Assembly (NCBI RefSeq): GCF_010183535.1
Contig: NC_071333.1
Location: 6,942,587 to 7,006,586 of the forward strand
Direction of reading: 5' to 3'
From: Caenorhabditis remanei
Taxonomy: Eukaryota > Nematoda > Chromadorea > Rhabditida > Rhabditidae
DNA: 64,000 nucleotides
Shown: positions 34,225 through 46,869 of the stretch, piece after piece
Numbering within the stretch: position 1 is the first letter of the stretch
How the letters are laid out: every line of letters starts with the position of its first letter
Program-made: the position numbers and the translations under genes
The notes under the pieces: model-generated
Database searches by the model: none
What the model was told of the DNA's origin: nothing
What the model saw: the letters and a program-made list of their open reading frames with translations, nothing else

Positions 34225-35060
34225 AATAATAACAGGATTAACGCGGTAGGTGGCGGAATAGGGTGAAGGGGAGTATTAGCGGATTACGGTTGGTCCATTC
34301 ATTGCCAACGTAATCATCAAAAATGGACAGTCCGCGTCATGCGGTAGAAAGTGAGCCAAACAAAAAGCGAACGGCTCGAAAAGATGATGAATGAATAAAC
34401 TAAAGTGAAGCAAAAAGTGTTGTGTGTATATGCCGGAGGCGGCGGCTGCCGTTGCGGTGGTCGTGTGGACCCCCACAACACAACTAGCCGTTGGCTGCGT
34501 AGGAGCGGCAAGGAATAGAAACGGAATGAAAAAAAACATAGAGAGATAGAAGAAAGAATAAAGGAGAGATTGAGACCCAGAGACAGGACCGACCTCCAGA
34601 GCGAACGATTTGGAAATGAGCGCAAAAAGAAAGAACAACACTGTGTGCGACGTTTATGGGCAGCAGGCGGTCAGCATCGACACGGTCGAAGAGGTAGTAA
34701 GAGATTAGGCAACTTGAGAGACACAGGAAAAACCGTCTCTCGGGCAAAATGGCAGAAGAAGGGGCCGTTAGATGTGCTCTCTCGTCAGTCATATAGAGGT
34801 CAAATGACGTTTCCTGGAGAGGAGGGTGTGAGTGGCAGTAGTTAGTGGCCTATTGTATCACAAATGACGTCATTCGTATTTCACAGGTCCGAGACGGATG
34901 GTCTCTCTTATGATAATCTATACTCATCAAAATTCTGTATGAAGTTTGAGGAACATGGTGTATTTCTACGTGTAGGACTCTGCAATAATCGAATGATTTG
35001 AACTTCAAAAATTATTTCTAAAATGAAAAATGTTACCAATTAACTGATAATTCTCTTCAG
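34225..35060. promoter_or_regulatory. GC-rich non-coding block with a CRE palindrome
   Basis: About 34240-34860 is markedly GC-richer than its surroundings (GCCGGAGGCGGCGGCTGCCG near 34431) and gives overlapping open frames on both strands, none with splice sites or conserved-looking composition. A perfect CRE, TGACGTCA, lies at 34865-34872 and a half-site TGACG near 34805. It may be a distal promoter or enhancer. No gene is assigned. Confidence 0.35.
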
Positions 35061-35067
35061 AAAAAAG

Positions 35068-35074
35068 AAAAAAA
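35068..35074 (-). terminator. RNA polymerase III terminator of tRNA-Ala copy 2
   Basis: Seven T on the minus strand start 5 nt after the tRNA 3' end. Confidence 0.7.
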
Positions 35075-35079
35075 GATTC

Positions 35080-35151
35080 TGGAGGTATGGGGAATTGAAC
35101 CCCAGCCCTCTCCCATGCTAAGGGAGCGCTCTACCACTGAGCTATACCCCC
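35080..35151 (-). tRNA. tRNA-Ala (anticodon AGC), copy 2
   Basis: Identical over all 72 nt to copy 1 at 25241-25312: same acceptor stem, A and B boxes, and anticodon loop TTAGCAT. The 3' flank (GAATCTTTTT on the minus strand) also matches, while the 5' flank differs after three bases. No intron and no encoded CCA. The two copies are 9.8 kb apart in the same orientation and are likely ordinary multicopy tRNA genes. Confidence 0.96.
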
Positions 35152-38100
35152 GCATATCTATGCAGACAGCAAAGACGTTAAGATGGCAGGCAGTGTTACA
35201 TTGTCCTCCGAATCATTTACCTGCCACCCGCCTATAAACCTGTTTTTACATCTTTCCGCGCGGAGTGAATGAGGAAGTTGTTTTGGATTTTCCCTTCTTC
35301 TCATTTTAAAATATGCTAGTTTATTTTGGCGGAAGGATAGTGGTCAGTAGTGAAAGTTTTCAATAAACTGTCACTCATGTTTTGTTATCTAAAATTTTTT
35401 CACACTCTCCCAAAAGAAAAAAAATAATGTCCTGAGTCAAAATATGTGATAGACGGAACATGAATCATTCCACCGCCCTATCGAAACTATTGATGGTGTC
35501 CACACGAGAAGACCGGGTTTTCTTAAGAACGAAACTATGTATTACGAAACAATCGTACTCAGCAAGAAGTGCAATTTATGCAAAATTATTGAAAAAAACC
35601 TGATAGTTTCAGAAAAAAGTAGGCGTGAACTTGTTAAAATAAAAAATATATATTGAAAAGATTGAATAGATAGAAGATAATAAAAAATTTAACTATGCAG
35701 GTAGAGTAGCTACTTGTCTAATCGTTTTTGAAGAATTGCGAATAACAGCGGTTCAAAATCATGTGATCACTGCAAGAGACTCAAGTAGCAGTGAACTTGG
35801 GAAAATGTCAGACAAAACAAAAACTTTTGATTCGTGAAATTATTGGTGTACTTTTGATCATCAGATTAATAGGAACAACGAACGCACTTAAGATGTGTTA
35901 TAAACTTTTAGTTAAAACAAAAAGATATCTCGCGGTCAGCTCACAAGAAAGCGATTCGTGCTTGGGTCAGTCAACAGCTGACGTTGTCGGCGTGTTGACT
36001 TCAATCACTTGTAAACGCTAATCTTCATGTTTCGGAACTAACCAAAAAAAAAAGAAGCATATATCGTTGAAATAAAAGAGTATGGGAGATTGTCTATAGG
36101 AACATAATTAATTGATTTGACAATTCAGAACAATGAGGTTGTTTCTGAGAAAAAAAGGTTTTGAATTTTCAACTACCCACTTCATAGAGCATCAAAGTCC
36201 AACCATATCCTTCTTACACACCAACACCAATTATACAATCGCCATGAGGACGCTTGTTTTCGCTATTCTCCCCTTTTCTCTCTTCGCACCAAAGGACACA
36301 ATAACGCATTATGTTTATGGAAAGTGACATCATCGGAAACAGTACCTCGTGAGATATCTGCAGAATAACTTTTTGAATTTCTAAATGCCAATGGTCATAT
36401 GGTTTGGGTAAAATGGAAAAAGGTATTCTTAGTCATGAAACCGGTAGGAGACCATCGAACGCTCAATTTTGATAAATAGCTTTAGTTCAGTATTCCTGAC
36501 ACTATAGTTTTGATATTATCTCCTTATCTAACAAGTTGAATTGGAACTTCACAAACATAAAACAATGATTCGTGCATTCCGTATAAATTGATAAATTATT
36601 TGATTGAAGATGAAAAAAGACGTTTCTTATCGTTAAACAATAGTATTGCACGCATGGACTTCTTATCAGAAAAGTGGTAGTATAATGAAATGTGGAAAGT
36701 GAATAGAAAAAATGTTGTGTCGACGCAGAGAAAGTAGTGAACGGTTTTCAAAATTTCATAAGAGGTAGGTAAGCTATTTACTCTAGCGTGGAAACTAGAA
36801 TAATTAGGAAGGATATTTCTTTATAATTTTTTGAAAATCTTAATAATTTTGTCAATCATATTACTTTTCTGTAATTTTCAATGTTTCACGCACAACTTCA
36901 TTACTTCTACAAAAACCGGAATATCAGATACTTGAAAAAGTTTGATTCTGAAAACTGGAAGTTGGAATGGGATGATATGTTTAATAAAAAAACTTTCTCT
37001 TCGGTGTGCGTGATGAAGACCTCTAAAAACTTTGCGAGAAGGAAACAAGGATCAAGTTTCTCCACTCGTTTATTTTTCTCGTCTCGTCAGAAAAAGAAGA
37101 GACGAGAGCAACTCCAGAACCCCACGTTTTTTACATGACAGGGAGCCTAGACGTCTTACATAATCTTGTTCCACATGCTCTTTGGTTGGTTCTTAGTGAA
37201 AAGTACCATTTCTAAATTTCCATATACCTAATTTCTGGCTGTTTCCGTTGAGAAGATCTTCAAACAGTTAATAATTGCTGAAATGATATAAAAGATGTGT
37301 TTCTTCTGAGAGAAGAATTGAAAAAGAAGATGAATGAATTGCGGGTGGAACCAAGAGTTGTATTGGACGGAAACGACGGAGGGAAATGAAATAGAGAGAA
37401 GAGCAGAGGTTAGCGAATTCAACGAATGTTTTGACGGGACTCCGAGTGGTGGAAGTAAAATAAAGGAAAAGCATCAACTGAGCAATAAGTGCGAGAGATG
37501 AAGAGAAGGTATCGGAAATTGGGGTCTATTGAAGAGAAACGTATCACTGGGATGAAATGTGAAAAAAAAGAGAAGAGGAAGAATAAAAGACCAGAAATAG
37601 AAAAGATAGGAGGAAAGCTCACAAAATGTCGTCTCTATTCTTCCAAATGACGCCTTTCCTTCTCCTCTCTTCTCCTTTTTTAGAGAAGAAATAAAATGAG
37701 ATCGTTGAATTTATTAGCTCATTCTTTTTTCTCCGTCTTTTGTCTTTCTTCTCTGTTTCTGCTTGGAGGAAAGAAATAATTGCTTCAAAACCGGATAGAT
37801 GGTGAGCAGCAAAAAATTAGAGCTGGGTTCATATGAATTTGTCATATTTCGAAATGAACATTGAAACCAGAAGGAACCGCATGCGAAAGTTCTCAGTTTT
37901 ACATGAAATAGAAACATTTGCATACAAAGTATCAATGGCGCAGATTCTAAAAAATTTCAATTAAGCTCATCACGGAACTCACGTGTCGTATTTTGATAGA
38001 GACAACAAAAACAAGAGAGTAATGAGTGATATAACGCTTTTCATATCGGACCAATTATTCTCTCGTGCGGCTCGGCGGTAGATGAGAGAAAAAACTAGGC

Positions 38101-41100
38101 TCGTAATGTATCGGATATTCTTTAGTAGCACTCGAGAATAATTTCTCATCCTGAATTTGAAATGAGCCTACGCTGGATATCATTTTGAAAAACACAAAGC
38201 AAAAAAGTTACTAAAAGCTGAATATAGCAATAGAGAACTTCAAAATGGGTAGCTTTGTTTTCGGTTAAAATTTTTCCTCGCTTGAAAAATGGAGTGAAAA
38301 AACAACTTGGAAATCTTGTTGAGTGAGTTAGTTTTTTTTTCCGAAAAAAAACTGAGAAGTTTTGTTTTCGACAGATCCGGCATGACTGCTAAACGTTATA
38401 ATTTTTCTCTTTTTTCTTTGGTGAGGCACCCTGAAATAAGGACGTACATCAATTCTCAGTCACAAACGACCAACATTTTCAAACACTGGCAGAAAATGCG
38501 TGTTCAAAAAATGATGAAATAGAAGAAAAGAAGGAGAAGAGGAGTATGCCTAGATATCGTGCGTTGAAATGATTAAAAGTGATTTATTACCGGCGTGGGG
38601 AGAAAACCAAACAATAGAAATCGAGTGCAATATTTCAGGTTCAGATGACACATAAAATATCTTTTTATGTGGTCTTTGACTTATTCAGAGTTGGAAACCT
38701 GGTGACAGGATAACTACCAGAATAAGTATTTGATTAATGAGAAATCTTAGATTTCTGTCAGAAAAAAATATGAATGACTGACATTGTTTAAGACATGTAT
38801 CAAGTTGCTAAATTAGAAAGTGGAATGAATAATGACTTCCTCTCTATGAAGTGAGAGTGTAACTCTCAGATGCTGTCCACGCAAGTTTTGGAGAGGTGAA
38901 AACTGGGATGTTGAAGCAAAAAAATGATTGAACCAGAAAAAGTTCTCACGATAAAATCAAAATGGAGAAAGGAAGAAAAGAGTGTTGACAAAGAGTTACG
39001 GTTACCTCCAACAACAGTTCTATATTTGTTCAAGAAAGGGAAATCTCCAAAAATGAATGTTTCCTCATCCGCCGGTTCTGTTTCTCTTTTACTCCCATGA
39101 TCTCTCTCTCTTCTCATACGCGGTCGACGCCAAGCGACATAAGAAAATAAAAGGAAACCAGCACGCCGGTCACATGTCATCATCATGTTTCGGAGAAACC
39201 TTTCTTTTCTAAAAGAAGAGTATTTTGGAAGAAGAAAAAGAATAAAGAAGAAGAAAAGAAGAACGGAGGAAACGACGTAGAGAAAATGAGCGGTGACAAC
39301 AACACATCTTACCAGTTGAGTTAGGCATGTGACTTCGGTTTCGAAAATGGTGTCGGATTGACATTGAACGTGTTGGTATTAATGAAGTGATCCAATACAG
39401 TGACTATGACAGTTAATACGGTACAATTCAATAACAGATTCAACTAGTCAGGAAAGTGAATTGAAGATAAATATGCGTTCTTCACGAATCCATTAAAAAG
39501 AAACTTGTGTATGATGAATAAGGGAAGTAGAAATCAGAACAACCGGACTAAACTGCACATTTCTGTACTTTTCATTCATTTTAGCCACGTTCTCACTTAT
39601 ACAGAATGATAAAGTTTACGTTATGTATTTTTAAAATATTTAAAGATCTAATCTGATTTCAGAATGTTACATTGGTGTTAAAACTGCCAACTTGAACAAT
39701 TTTTAGGTATTCAAACTTTTTGCAAATGAAAACAGCTCTGATTACAATAAACTGCTGCGGAGAGGAGACATGTTCATTACTGCTTTCGTGATACAGCATT
39801 TTATATGTTTTAACATTATAACCAGCAGATATTTAAACATTCTACCATTTTAAGAGTTTTTTTAATGAATAAGAGCGCAAGTTTGTATTACACTGAAAAC
39901 ATACCAAATTTCCATATTGTGACTTTATTTCTAAAATTTGACGGAAACCATCGTATACGTTTTCTAAGGCTCAATAGAACCATTAGGTTCTCTTCTTCGA
40001 TGATCCACCAAGTTCTCTACACTCAGCAACAGGAAACTGATCAATTAATGTTTACTCTTCATTTCTTAAACTTAAGCATTGTTTGCTAAATGGTTCCGTG
40101 AATTTGAGGGGCATGTTTTAAGTCTTCTTTATATCTAATAGTCCCTTATTCCTTGAAATTAGATAAATAAACAAAAATAAAAATGAAACATATCGTTCTA
40201 TCGCATACCAGCTGCGACACAGTTGATTTTTTTTCCAGCCTGAAAGACACTTTTCCGACGTTGTCTGGAAACATATACAGGTTCTTGTATCTTAATCAGA
40301 AATATCTGATCAGACATGTTGCATATGAGATTGTAAAACATACATATTGCTTCTGGAAGGCTATACAATGATACAAAAAAAGCAAGGTCACAGACCAGAT
40401 ATCATTTTCGACAGCTTGCCAATCTGATTATAAAGTTTCGATTATTTTAGAAAAATATTTCATCAATCTGTTTTCTTTTCTAAATTCCTAGCTTCTTTTT
40501 TTTTAATTTCGTGAACACCAAAATGAACTACTGATTTTCCTATTACAACTCCCTGCGGACACAGTTTTTACACCGAAAACTTGAAAATATTTTGACAAAA
40601 ACGATAAATTTGTCACTTTATCTGGAATTTTTGCTAGACACGGCTAGCTTCACATATTCCCAATATCTTTATTACACTCATTTGAACGTTGGTGGAGTTA
40701 TTTTGTTAAAACACAACCGTATTTTTTTACTCAAAAAGGCTTTTTGATAGCAGTAGGTTGCTATCCATTTCACCAATCTTCAAGTTGAATGAACATAGAT
40801 GTTTTAGACTTCAAATTATTAAAAGTTTAGATAACGCATTGATGGACTTTATCTGAAATGTACACATCAGTTGACATGATTTCTTTATTTTATAAAATAC
40901 ATCCTGCCGCCGTAAATTATCCTAAGATTCTGATCATCTGCTTGTTTGTCATTGGGTTCATTGCCGCTCTTTTCTGTAAACTGTTACAATTGGATGTACT
41001 CCAGAAAAAAATGGAGTCGGGTTCTCGGAAAACTTTGTTTTACCATTTTGAGTGAAGCTCTGTTGAATCCTGAACTGCTCTGTTTCAGAAATGTATTGTA

Positions 41101-42360
41101 AAATTGAGGAATTATAAATAACATTTTATTGTACGTTTTTTAACTCGGTTCGATCAAGGACCTTATCTTGAACTCAAACGTTTTTATCAGCTATTTTAAA
41201 AAGTTTTATTGCCAGCTGTTTACAAAACTACCGTGTTTCGAACATGACTGGCCAAAAATCAGGAAAAGGTCATCAAAGTACTCTTAAGAAAGAGAGAGTG
41301 TAAAACAACAACTACAGCTAATTTATACGAAAATGTGTCTCTTGTGAGCTCACGCCATTGTCTCTTTGTTCCCGCGCCCCTCTCGCTTCGGTCCTCCTAT
41401 TGCTTCGAATACATATTCCCTGTGCCCTCCTCATTTTTTCCCTTTGGACGCGGGCGACAGCAGTAGAATGACACCCATCTCACCTTATCAAAAGATGAAG
41501 CCCTCCTCCTTTTCTTTTCGTCTTTTTCTTTCTGATTGTCAAAGCAAACACTCCCTGAAATTTGCGAACGGTGCGCGGAGAGGTGGGCGAAAGGGGCGAG
41601 TAAAGGGACGAAGCGATGGCGCGGACCGCTGTCTTTTCTTCCTCATTCCGCCGCCCCGAACATGGGGAGTGAGAGTGAAAAAAAGGAGACCTCTTCGTCA
41701 TTTTAACTTTTTTCGCCCTCTCTTTCTCATCTCTGTTACCTTCTGTTGTTTTTACTTGTGTTTCGCATCGGAATAATAGTTTTCTCTTTTTTGATAATCG
41801 CATGACCTAAGGGCTCCACAGTAGAGTTAACCACTTCATGGTAGAGTAGAGATCAGTGTGATGCGAACTATTTCGAAGAAATAATTTCGTCATCGTCATG
41901 TTATTGTCGACGTCCTTTGCTTTTGAGTGTTGATGCCTTTTGCTTTTTTTTCAACTTTTGACAAAAGTTCAAGGCTGAAAATGTTTGATATTTTCTTCTG
42001 TTTTTCTTCTGTTTTAAAATTTTGATGTGAGGTGCTGGTTTGTTTTTATCTGGGGATCATCTAAATCGGCTTGAGTACATTCCCGTTTTGTGTTTGCCCA
42101 CATCTTCACATTGTTTCTTCCTCTGATTTGTTTCAAAGTTCCTCCTACATCTGTTTTTAGAAGTTTGTAAAAAATGTGACCTTTTTAGAAAACGAGGGTT
42201 GGCTCACATACACGTCATTTCTAGAAAAACCCTATTTACCTAGCAAAATGAATAAACGTGAAATCTACTGGAAGGAGAAAAATCTGTTCTAAACGTGCCA
42301 TCAGAGCAACAGTATGCTTATCTCATTTATTATTCTGGCCCTTTTTTTTTGCAGGTCATC
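35152..42360. other. Gene-poor interval
   Basis: About 7 kb with only short open frames. A purine-rich tract runs through 39185-39285. A GC-richer patch lies at 41350-41700, where a 136-codon frame is open, but its composition (mixed Arg/Phe/Ser) and lack of splice sites argue against coding. A 65-codon frame at 40858-41055 holds one hydrophobic run and cannot be excluded, but is not supported. No RNA gene was recognised. Confidence 0.4.
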
Positions 42361-42370
42361 TATCGTTTTC

Positions 42371-42388
42371 GTTGTTTAATTAAACAAC
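42371..42388. promoter_or_regulatory. Perfect 18-bp palindrome with paired forkhead-like cores
   Basis: GTTGTTTAATTAAACAAC reads the same on both strands. Each half contains TTGTTTA, the core bound by forkhead (FOX) factors, in opposed orientation. An E-box CACGTG follows at 42412-42417. Both lie about 400 nt upstream of the gene at 42813, so they are candidate promoter elements for it. Confidence 0.4.
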
Positions 42389-42812
42389 ATGTCAAGTTAA
42401 TATTGGCTCCTCACGTGACCTACAAACCCCATAAAATGTCGAAAATGTTCCGTCCGTCACTACGCATCCATTTCTTGCATTTCCTTTTTTTCCTTCCAAA
42501 ATGAGAGCTCTTCTGTGTCCCCTATATATTTTCCAATTCTCTTCTATCCGTTTCATTTTTTTTGCACCATTGTGTATAAATCTTGGTGGCATTTATTCCG
42601 TCCTGTGTGTTCTTCTTTTGTTACTCTCATTTTCTTCTCACGTATTCTTCAAAAAAAAGAGATGGCATATTTTGATTTAATTTAGATAACACACCGCCCA
42701 AGAGAAAAAGTGAGATTCCTTCGAGTACTAATTCTTTTATGTTCATATTCTACTAACATTTCTGAAAGAACATATTTTTAGCTATGCTCACCCAAGATTA
42801 TCACTTTCAGTA

Positions 42813-44351
42813 ATGGCCTCGTGGAAGACCAACTTAAAAGACGTGCACAGCTGCCTTGGTACTATTCTTCATTTGCTGAACGAAGAACATACGCCAGAAG
42901 AGAATTCTCAAGCAGGAATTTCTTCAGATAAACAATCGGAAGAACATCATGATGAAAACGGAAACAATGATTCACTGTTGGCTCCTGATTTCGACAATTC
43001 ATTGGATGCTGGCATCTATGCAGGTGAATCTCTTTAAAACGAGCCACGTGAAATATAAAAGTTTAGGAGATCGTCACTTCATGAACTCATCCCAATTAAA
43101 CGTATCCAATTCCTCTCTATCAGTCCAAAGCAATGCGTCCGAGCACGATGAAGAAGTGGTTGTTAATAGTGAACCCAAGCAAGCGAGTCATCAGATTGTC
43201 ATAATTTCTGCAAACTGGAATAATCGCGAAAACAGTCCAACGTGTAGCAACTCGACCAGAAACGGCGAGATGGATAACCTCCCGCACAATAATGAAAGTT
43301 AGTTTTATTTTTGTGAAAAATAGGCGGCGAAATACATTAAATATAAGAACGTCGCTTGAAACCCGAGTTATTTTTTTTCTGATTTTGAATATTTCATGAG
43401 ATTTCTAAAACAGTTGGAATTAAAAACCATTAACAACAAAGAAAATCACCCAAATTTTTCACCTTTCTCTAAGTTTCAGTGCCAGATTGGGCTTCCAATG
43501 CCATCAAAGGAGAATCCAACATTGTTGATTTTCCGGGTGTTCCAATTGGTATGAACCTCTACCATGTCAAAACTTCTCCACCAACCAGCCCACCAAGACG
43601 TCGATTCCCAGCCCCACAATATGCCATCCCACCACGTGCCAGTGATCCAAGTCTTTTCCATATAAACGCATTCGAATCTCCACCAGTAAGCCCAGGACGT
43701 CAATTTGAGGATTACGAATACAACATGCGTCCAGATCCAAACGGATTGATTCCAGATTTTCTTGAAATTCATGACCCAGTTCATGAAATTCAGGAGCACA
43801 ACAATTTGGGTGAGTCTCATGTGAACACTGAAGGATTATCGTGTTTTGTAGTGGTAAGAGTGAACAAGTATTCTATCTGACCACACAAAACTGATTTTAC
43901 GTATATGCCAAATTTAGATTTAGAAACGAGTACTGATTGTTTTTCAGACGGGCGAGTGTGTCATCTGCCATTGTGCAATTCGTTCCATCACTATCTAAAA
44001 ACCGCTACAGATAATGCTCAGGTACACGAGTAAACAGTTCAATGACTATAAACGAATAAAATGTTTTAGGATAAAAAGAATATTCTGAAGGAGCTATTTC
44101 ATCATGCTGACAGCATAATGCACAACGTTTTGGGAACCTGCCCGTTGGAGATAAGAACGGAGCTCGCAGATCTCACCACATCTACATATCTGATCAATCA
44201 ATCCCTCGAGCGTACTACAAGCATGGAATCATTTGCGGTAAGAAAACATATACCGATAAATGAAACTTAACATTTTTATTTTCAGGCAAATTCTGAAATT
44301 GCAAAGTGCCTCGTACTGAAAGTCAGGAATGCGATTGAAAAAAATTTATAA
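42813..44351 (+). CDS. Uncharacterised disordered protein with helical C-terminus
   Basis: 359 residues in 6 exons: 42813-43023, 43067-43297, 43480-43809, 43948-44021, 44070-44237, 44286-44351, all in phase. The acceptor ACTTTCAG ends 2 nt before the ATG. Residues 1-147 are acidic and Asn/Ser-rich. Residues 148-257 are Pro-rich with SP/TP sites suited to proline-directed kinases (TSPPTSPPRRR, ESPPVSPGR) and aromatic patches. Residues 258-359 are helical (NILKELFHHADSIMHNVLG, RTELADLTTSTYLINQSLE) and include a stretch like the gene at 33214. There is a short HLPLC segment but no zinc-finger pattern. No signal peptide or membrane segment. Function unknown. Confidence 0.8.
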
Positions 44352-45566
44352 TCTTAAACATTTTTTCATTATCAATCAAAAGTTCGTTTCTCTCTATCTG
44401 AAGTTTATTGGGTTAATTGCCATTCCAAGTGGAATGTCATCTCTGGATAATCCTCAATTTGAATTATTACCGTTTCTTTATTTTTGAATAAGGAATCGTC
44501 TAAAATTACCGTGCAGTTTAGCAACGAACCATAACAGAATCGAGAGACAATCGCATTTTGATGATGTCAGTTTTCAGAAATCGCTGAATGGCCTCCAGAA
44601 TTCAGATATTCTGGTCAGAAATTCCAAATTTAAAACATATGGTTTACACGATTTTCCACCCAACTTTAGTCGTGTTTCGCTCCAAATATCACGGCACCTG
44701 AAATTGGCTGTCGACAGCGATCTGTGGTCGAGGGGCGAGCGAGTCTCTCGATTCTGCTAGGTCTTGTTGCAAAACTCCACGATCAGTTTAGACCGTTCCG
44801 TAGTTAGCTTTTTCCTATAGTCAATCAGTTTATTTCTGTCATGTTCTTGTAACTATCTATCTACATTTTTATTTCTATCTCCCAAGCACGGTACACTTAG
44901 AGATCGCATCAAAAAGTTAAATTATTTTCGAATTATCCAAATTCACCCCTCAATCAACTTCATACTAGTGCGTATATCTTCCTATTATGTTTTCTTATCT
45001 GTGCAATCACATCTCATTCCCACATTTCTCACTGTTCATTCAAGTTTCCCTGTCCGATTATAAAATCCCCATGACTACTTTCACAAACCCGATCTGTTGT
45101 TAACGTGCCTACCAGGCAAAAACCTCCCGTAGAGCCTTCACCTACCGAATTTTACCACTTCAAAAGTTGGACTTTTTGACATATTCTTCCTGTCGCCCAT
45201 TTTTTCTTTCCATTGTATTATTTAATTTTATTCTTGATACTTTCGTGTTCCTCTTCTCAAATATTGTTTTATAAATGAAACATATTCCATCCAGAGTGCA
45301 CTTTTACAAAACCAAAAAATCAAGATTTATTGTGATACATGATTATAAGATTACAATGCATCATCAGAACACAGAGTACATTTGAAAGTTCACCGAGAGC
45401 AATAATAAATTATGCTGAACTGGACAGTATGGCATTTGGGAAGAAACAAGAGACAAATTTCGAAAAAAAAAACCGTTGATGAAGTCGTGTCAAACTATAT
45501 TGACGATGGGGTGCTTAAATGATGAGATTTACATATATGCAACATCAGAATGGTATTTTCTGATAT
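44352..45566. other. Intergenic region between two convergent genes
   Basis: Holds the 3' flanks of the gene ending at 44351 and of the GPCR ending at 45567. A small GC-richer patch near 44690-44760 (GTCGAGGGGCGAGCGAGTC) has no assignable feature. Confidence 0.4.
45326..45331 (-). terminator. poly(A) signal of the GPCR gene
   Basis: AATAAA on the minus strand, about 240 nt after the GPCR stop codon. Confidence 0.5.
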
Positions 45567-46845
45567 CTACAGATCACATCGAAGGGGAGTATGTTCTGGC
45601 GGTCTTTCGGAAGCACGTCGGTTACTGACCATCAATACTTCAGTAGAAGAATTCTCACGTAGCCGACCAAACATGCGCATGAGACGAAGGCGATAAATCT
45701 GAAAATTGATGAATGAGCTGAATGAATGACTCCGAAGAAAGACATACTCTCTGTGTCCAAATGGTGATTACTGGGTTAATCATGATTCCAACAATAAGAA
45801 GTCGGAAGAATAACGTAGTAGCAAAGGAGTAAGCAGCGTTTCGGCAATCTTCACCGCAAAAGTTACCGAAAAGATAGAAAAGACGATATGGAAGACATGT
45901 AAAAAAAGTCCAAAGGGTGCTTGAGAACAAGAAGAAGAGTCGGCGGAATAGTTTCTGAAAATTCAATTTCTAGGGATTATTACCAAAACTAATGGGATAA
46001 TACCGATCGTTGTCGTTCTTCCATGTGTGTTAAATTATGAGCAATGCAGTAGATCAAAGCAGATAATGAAAAAGATGTGATGATCATAACGACGTAGAAT
46101 ATTGGATTCAAAACGTAGACATATGGGTTCAAGGTGATAATTAAGCAGCTTCCCTGAAAAAAAAACGAATTGTATCGAGTTCTACGTGCTCATCTTGTGC
46201 TTTGTGTTTTCACTTTTTTCCGCGTAATCCGCTTACTCACATTAACTTGCAAAAAGCTGACGAGTGCAATGTTCAGTGCAATCAACCCTCCCCATGTGGC
46301 TGCAGATACCCATAGAAGACGTTTCCGGTTCACAATCTGATAATAATGCAACGGAAATTGGATATATATGAGTTTGTCGACATTTAACCTGAAAATAGAA
46401 CTATACAATCATTTCCTATTTTGTTAATCCCTCCTACCAAACGAGATTCAAACAACTGCACATTTGACACGTCCATATGATAAGATAGTAGGGATGACAA
46501 AGTGCTGGATTAAAGTACGAAAGCCATGGTCGAGTTTTCATATAGACGATACACATCAAAAGATCCGCCACTGTCATATTGATAACGATAATCTAAAAAA
46601 TTATTTTCTTTTTGACAGAGAAAAAAATCGCTTTAATTTGTATTTATTTCCGGTTCCGGACATTTCCTGACACTTACTTGTCTTGGTTTGTCCTCTGTAT
46701 TGATGTATCTGAGAGCAATCCATAAAACGATCGAGTTAAAAATGGTGCCGACAATCCCACAGGTCACGTAAAAAGCCGTTTCTCCTATTGTGATGTTCTC
46801 TATATACGGCTGCGTGACATTTGTCACCGCCTCGGTCGAATTCAT
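45567..46845 (-). CDS. Rhodopsin-like (class A) G-protein-coupled receptor, orphan
   Basis: Seven-pass plasma-membrane receptor, 319 residues. Six exons in transcript order: 46845-46678, 46592-46438, 46388-46241, 46153-46004, 45954-45748, 45698-45567. The N-terminus has Asn-glycosylation sites (NSTE, NVTQ, NITI). TM1 carries the conserved Asn (N37) and TM2 INMTVADLL carries Asp66. C88 before TM3 and C160 in loop 2 fit the usual disulfide. The DRY position reads DKL (112-114). TM4 has the usual Trp (SAATWGGL). TM6 has TCLPY in place of CWxP, and TM7 ends NPVIT (267-271) in place of NPxxY. TTTTAG precedes the ATG at 46845, so this start is preferred over one 12 nt upstream. The ligand class (peptide or amine) cannot be told. 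Confidence 0.9.
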
Positions 46846-46869
46846 TCTAAAATGCATTAACAGTTAAAT

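Noticed and set aside
40858..41055. 65-codon frame with one hydrophobic stretch
   Set aside because: No acceptor, leader or conserved feature nearby, and the composition matches chance AT-rich frames around it.
41366..41776. 136-codon frame in a GC-rich patch
   Set aside because: Both strands are open here because of base composition. There are no splice sites, no motif, and the residue mix is not protein-like.
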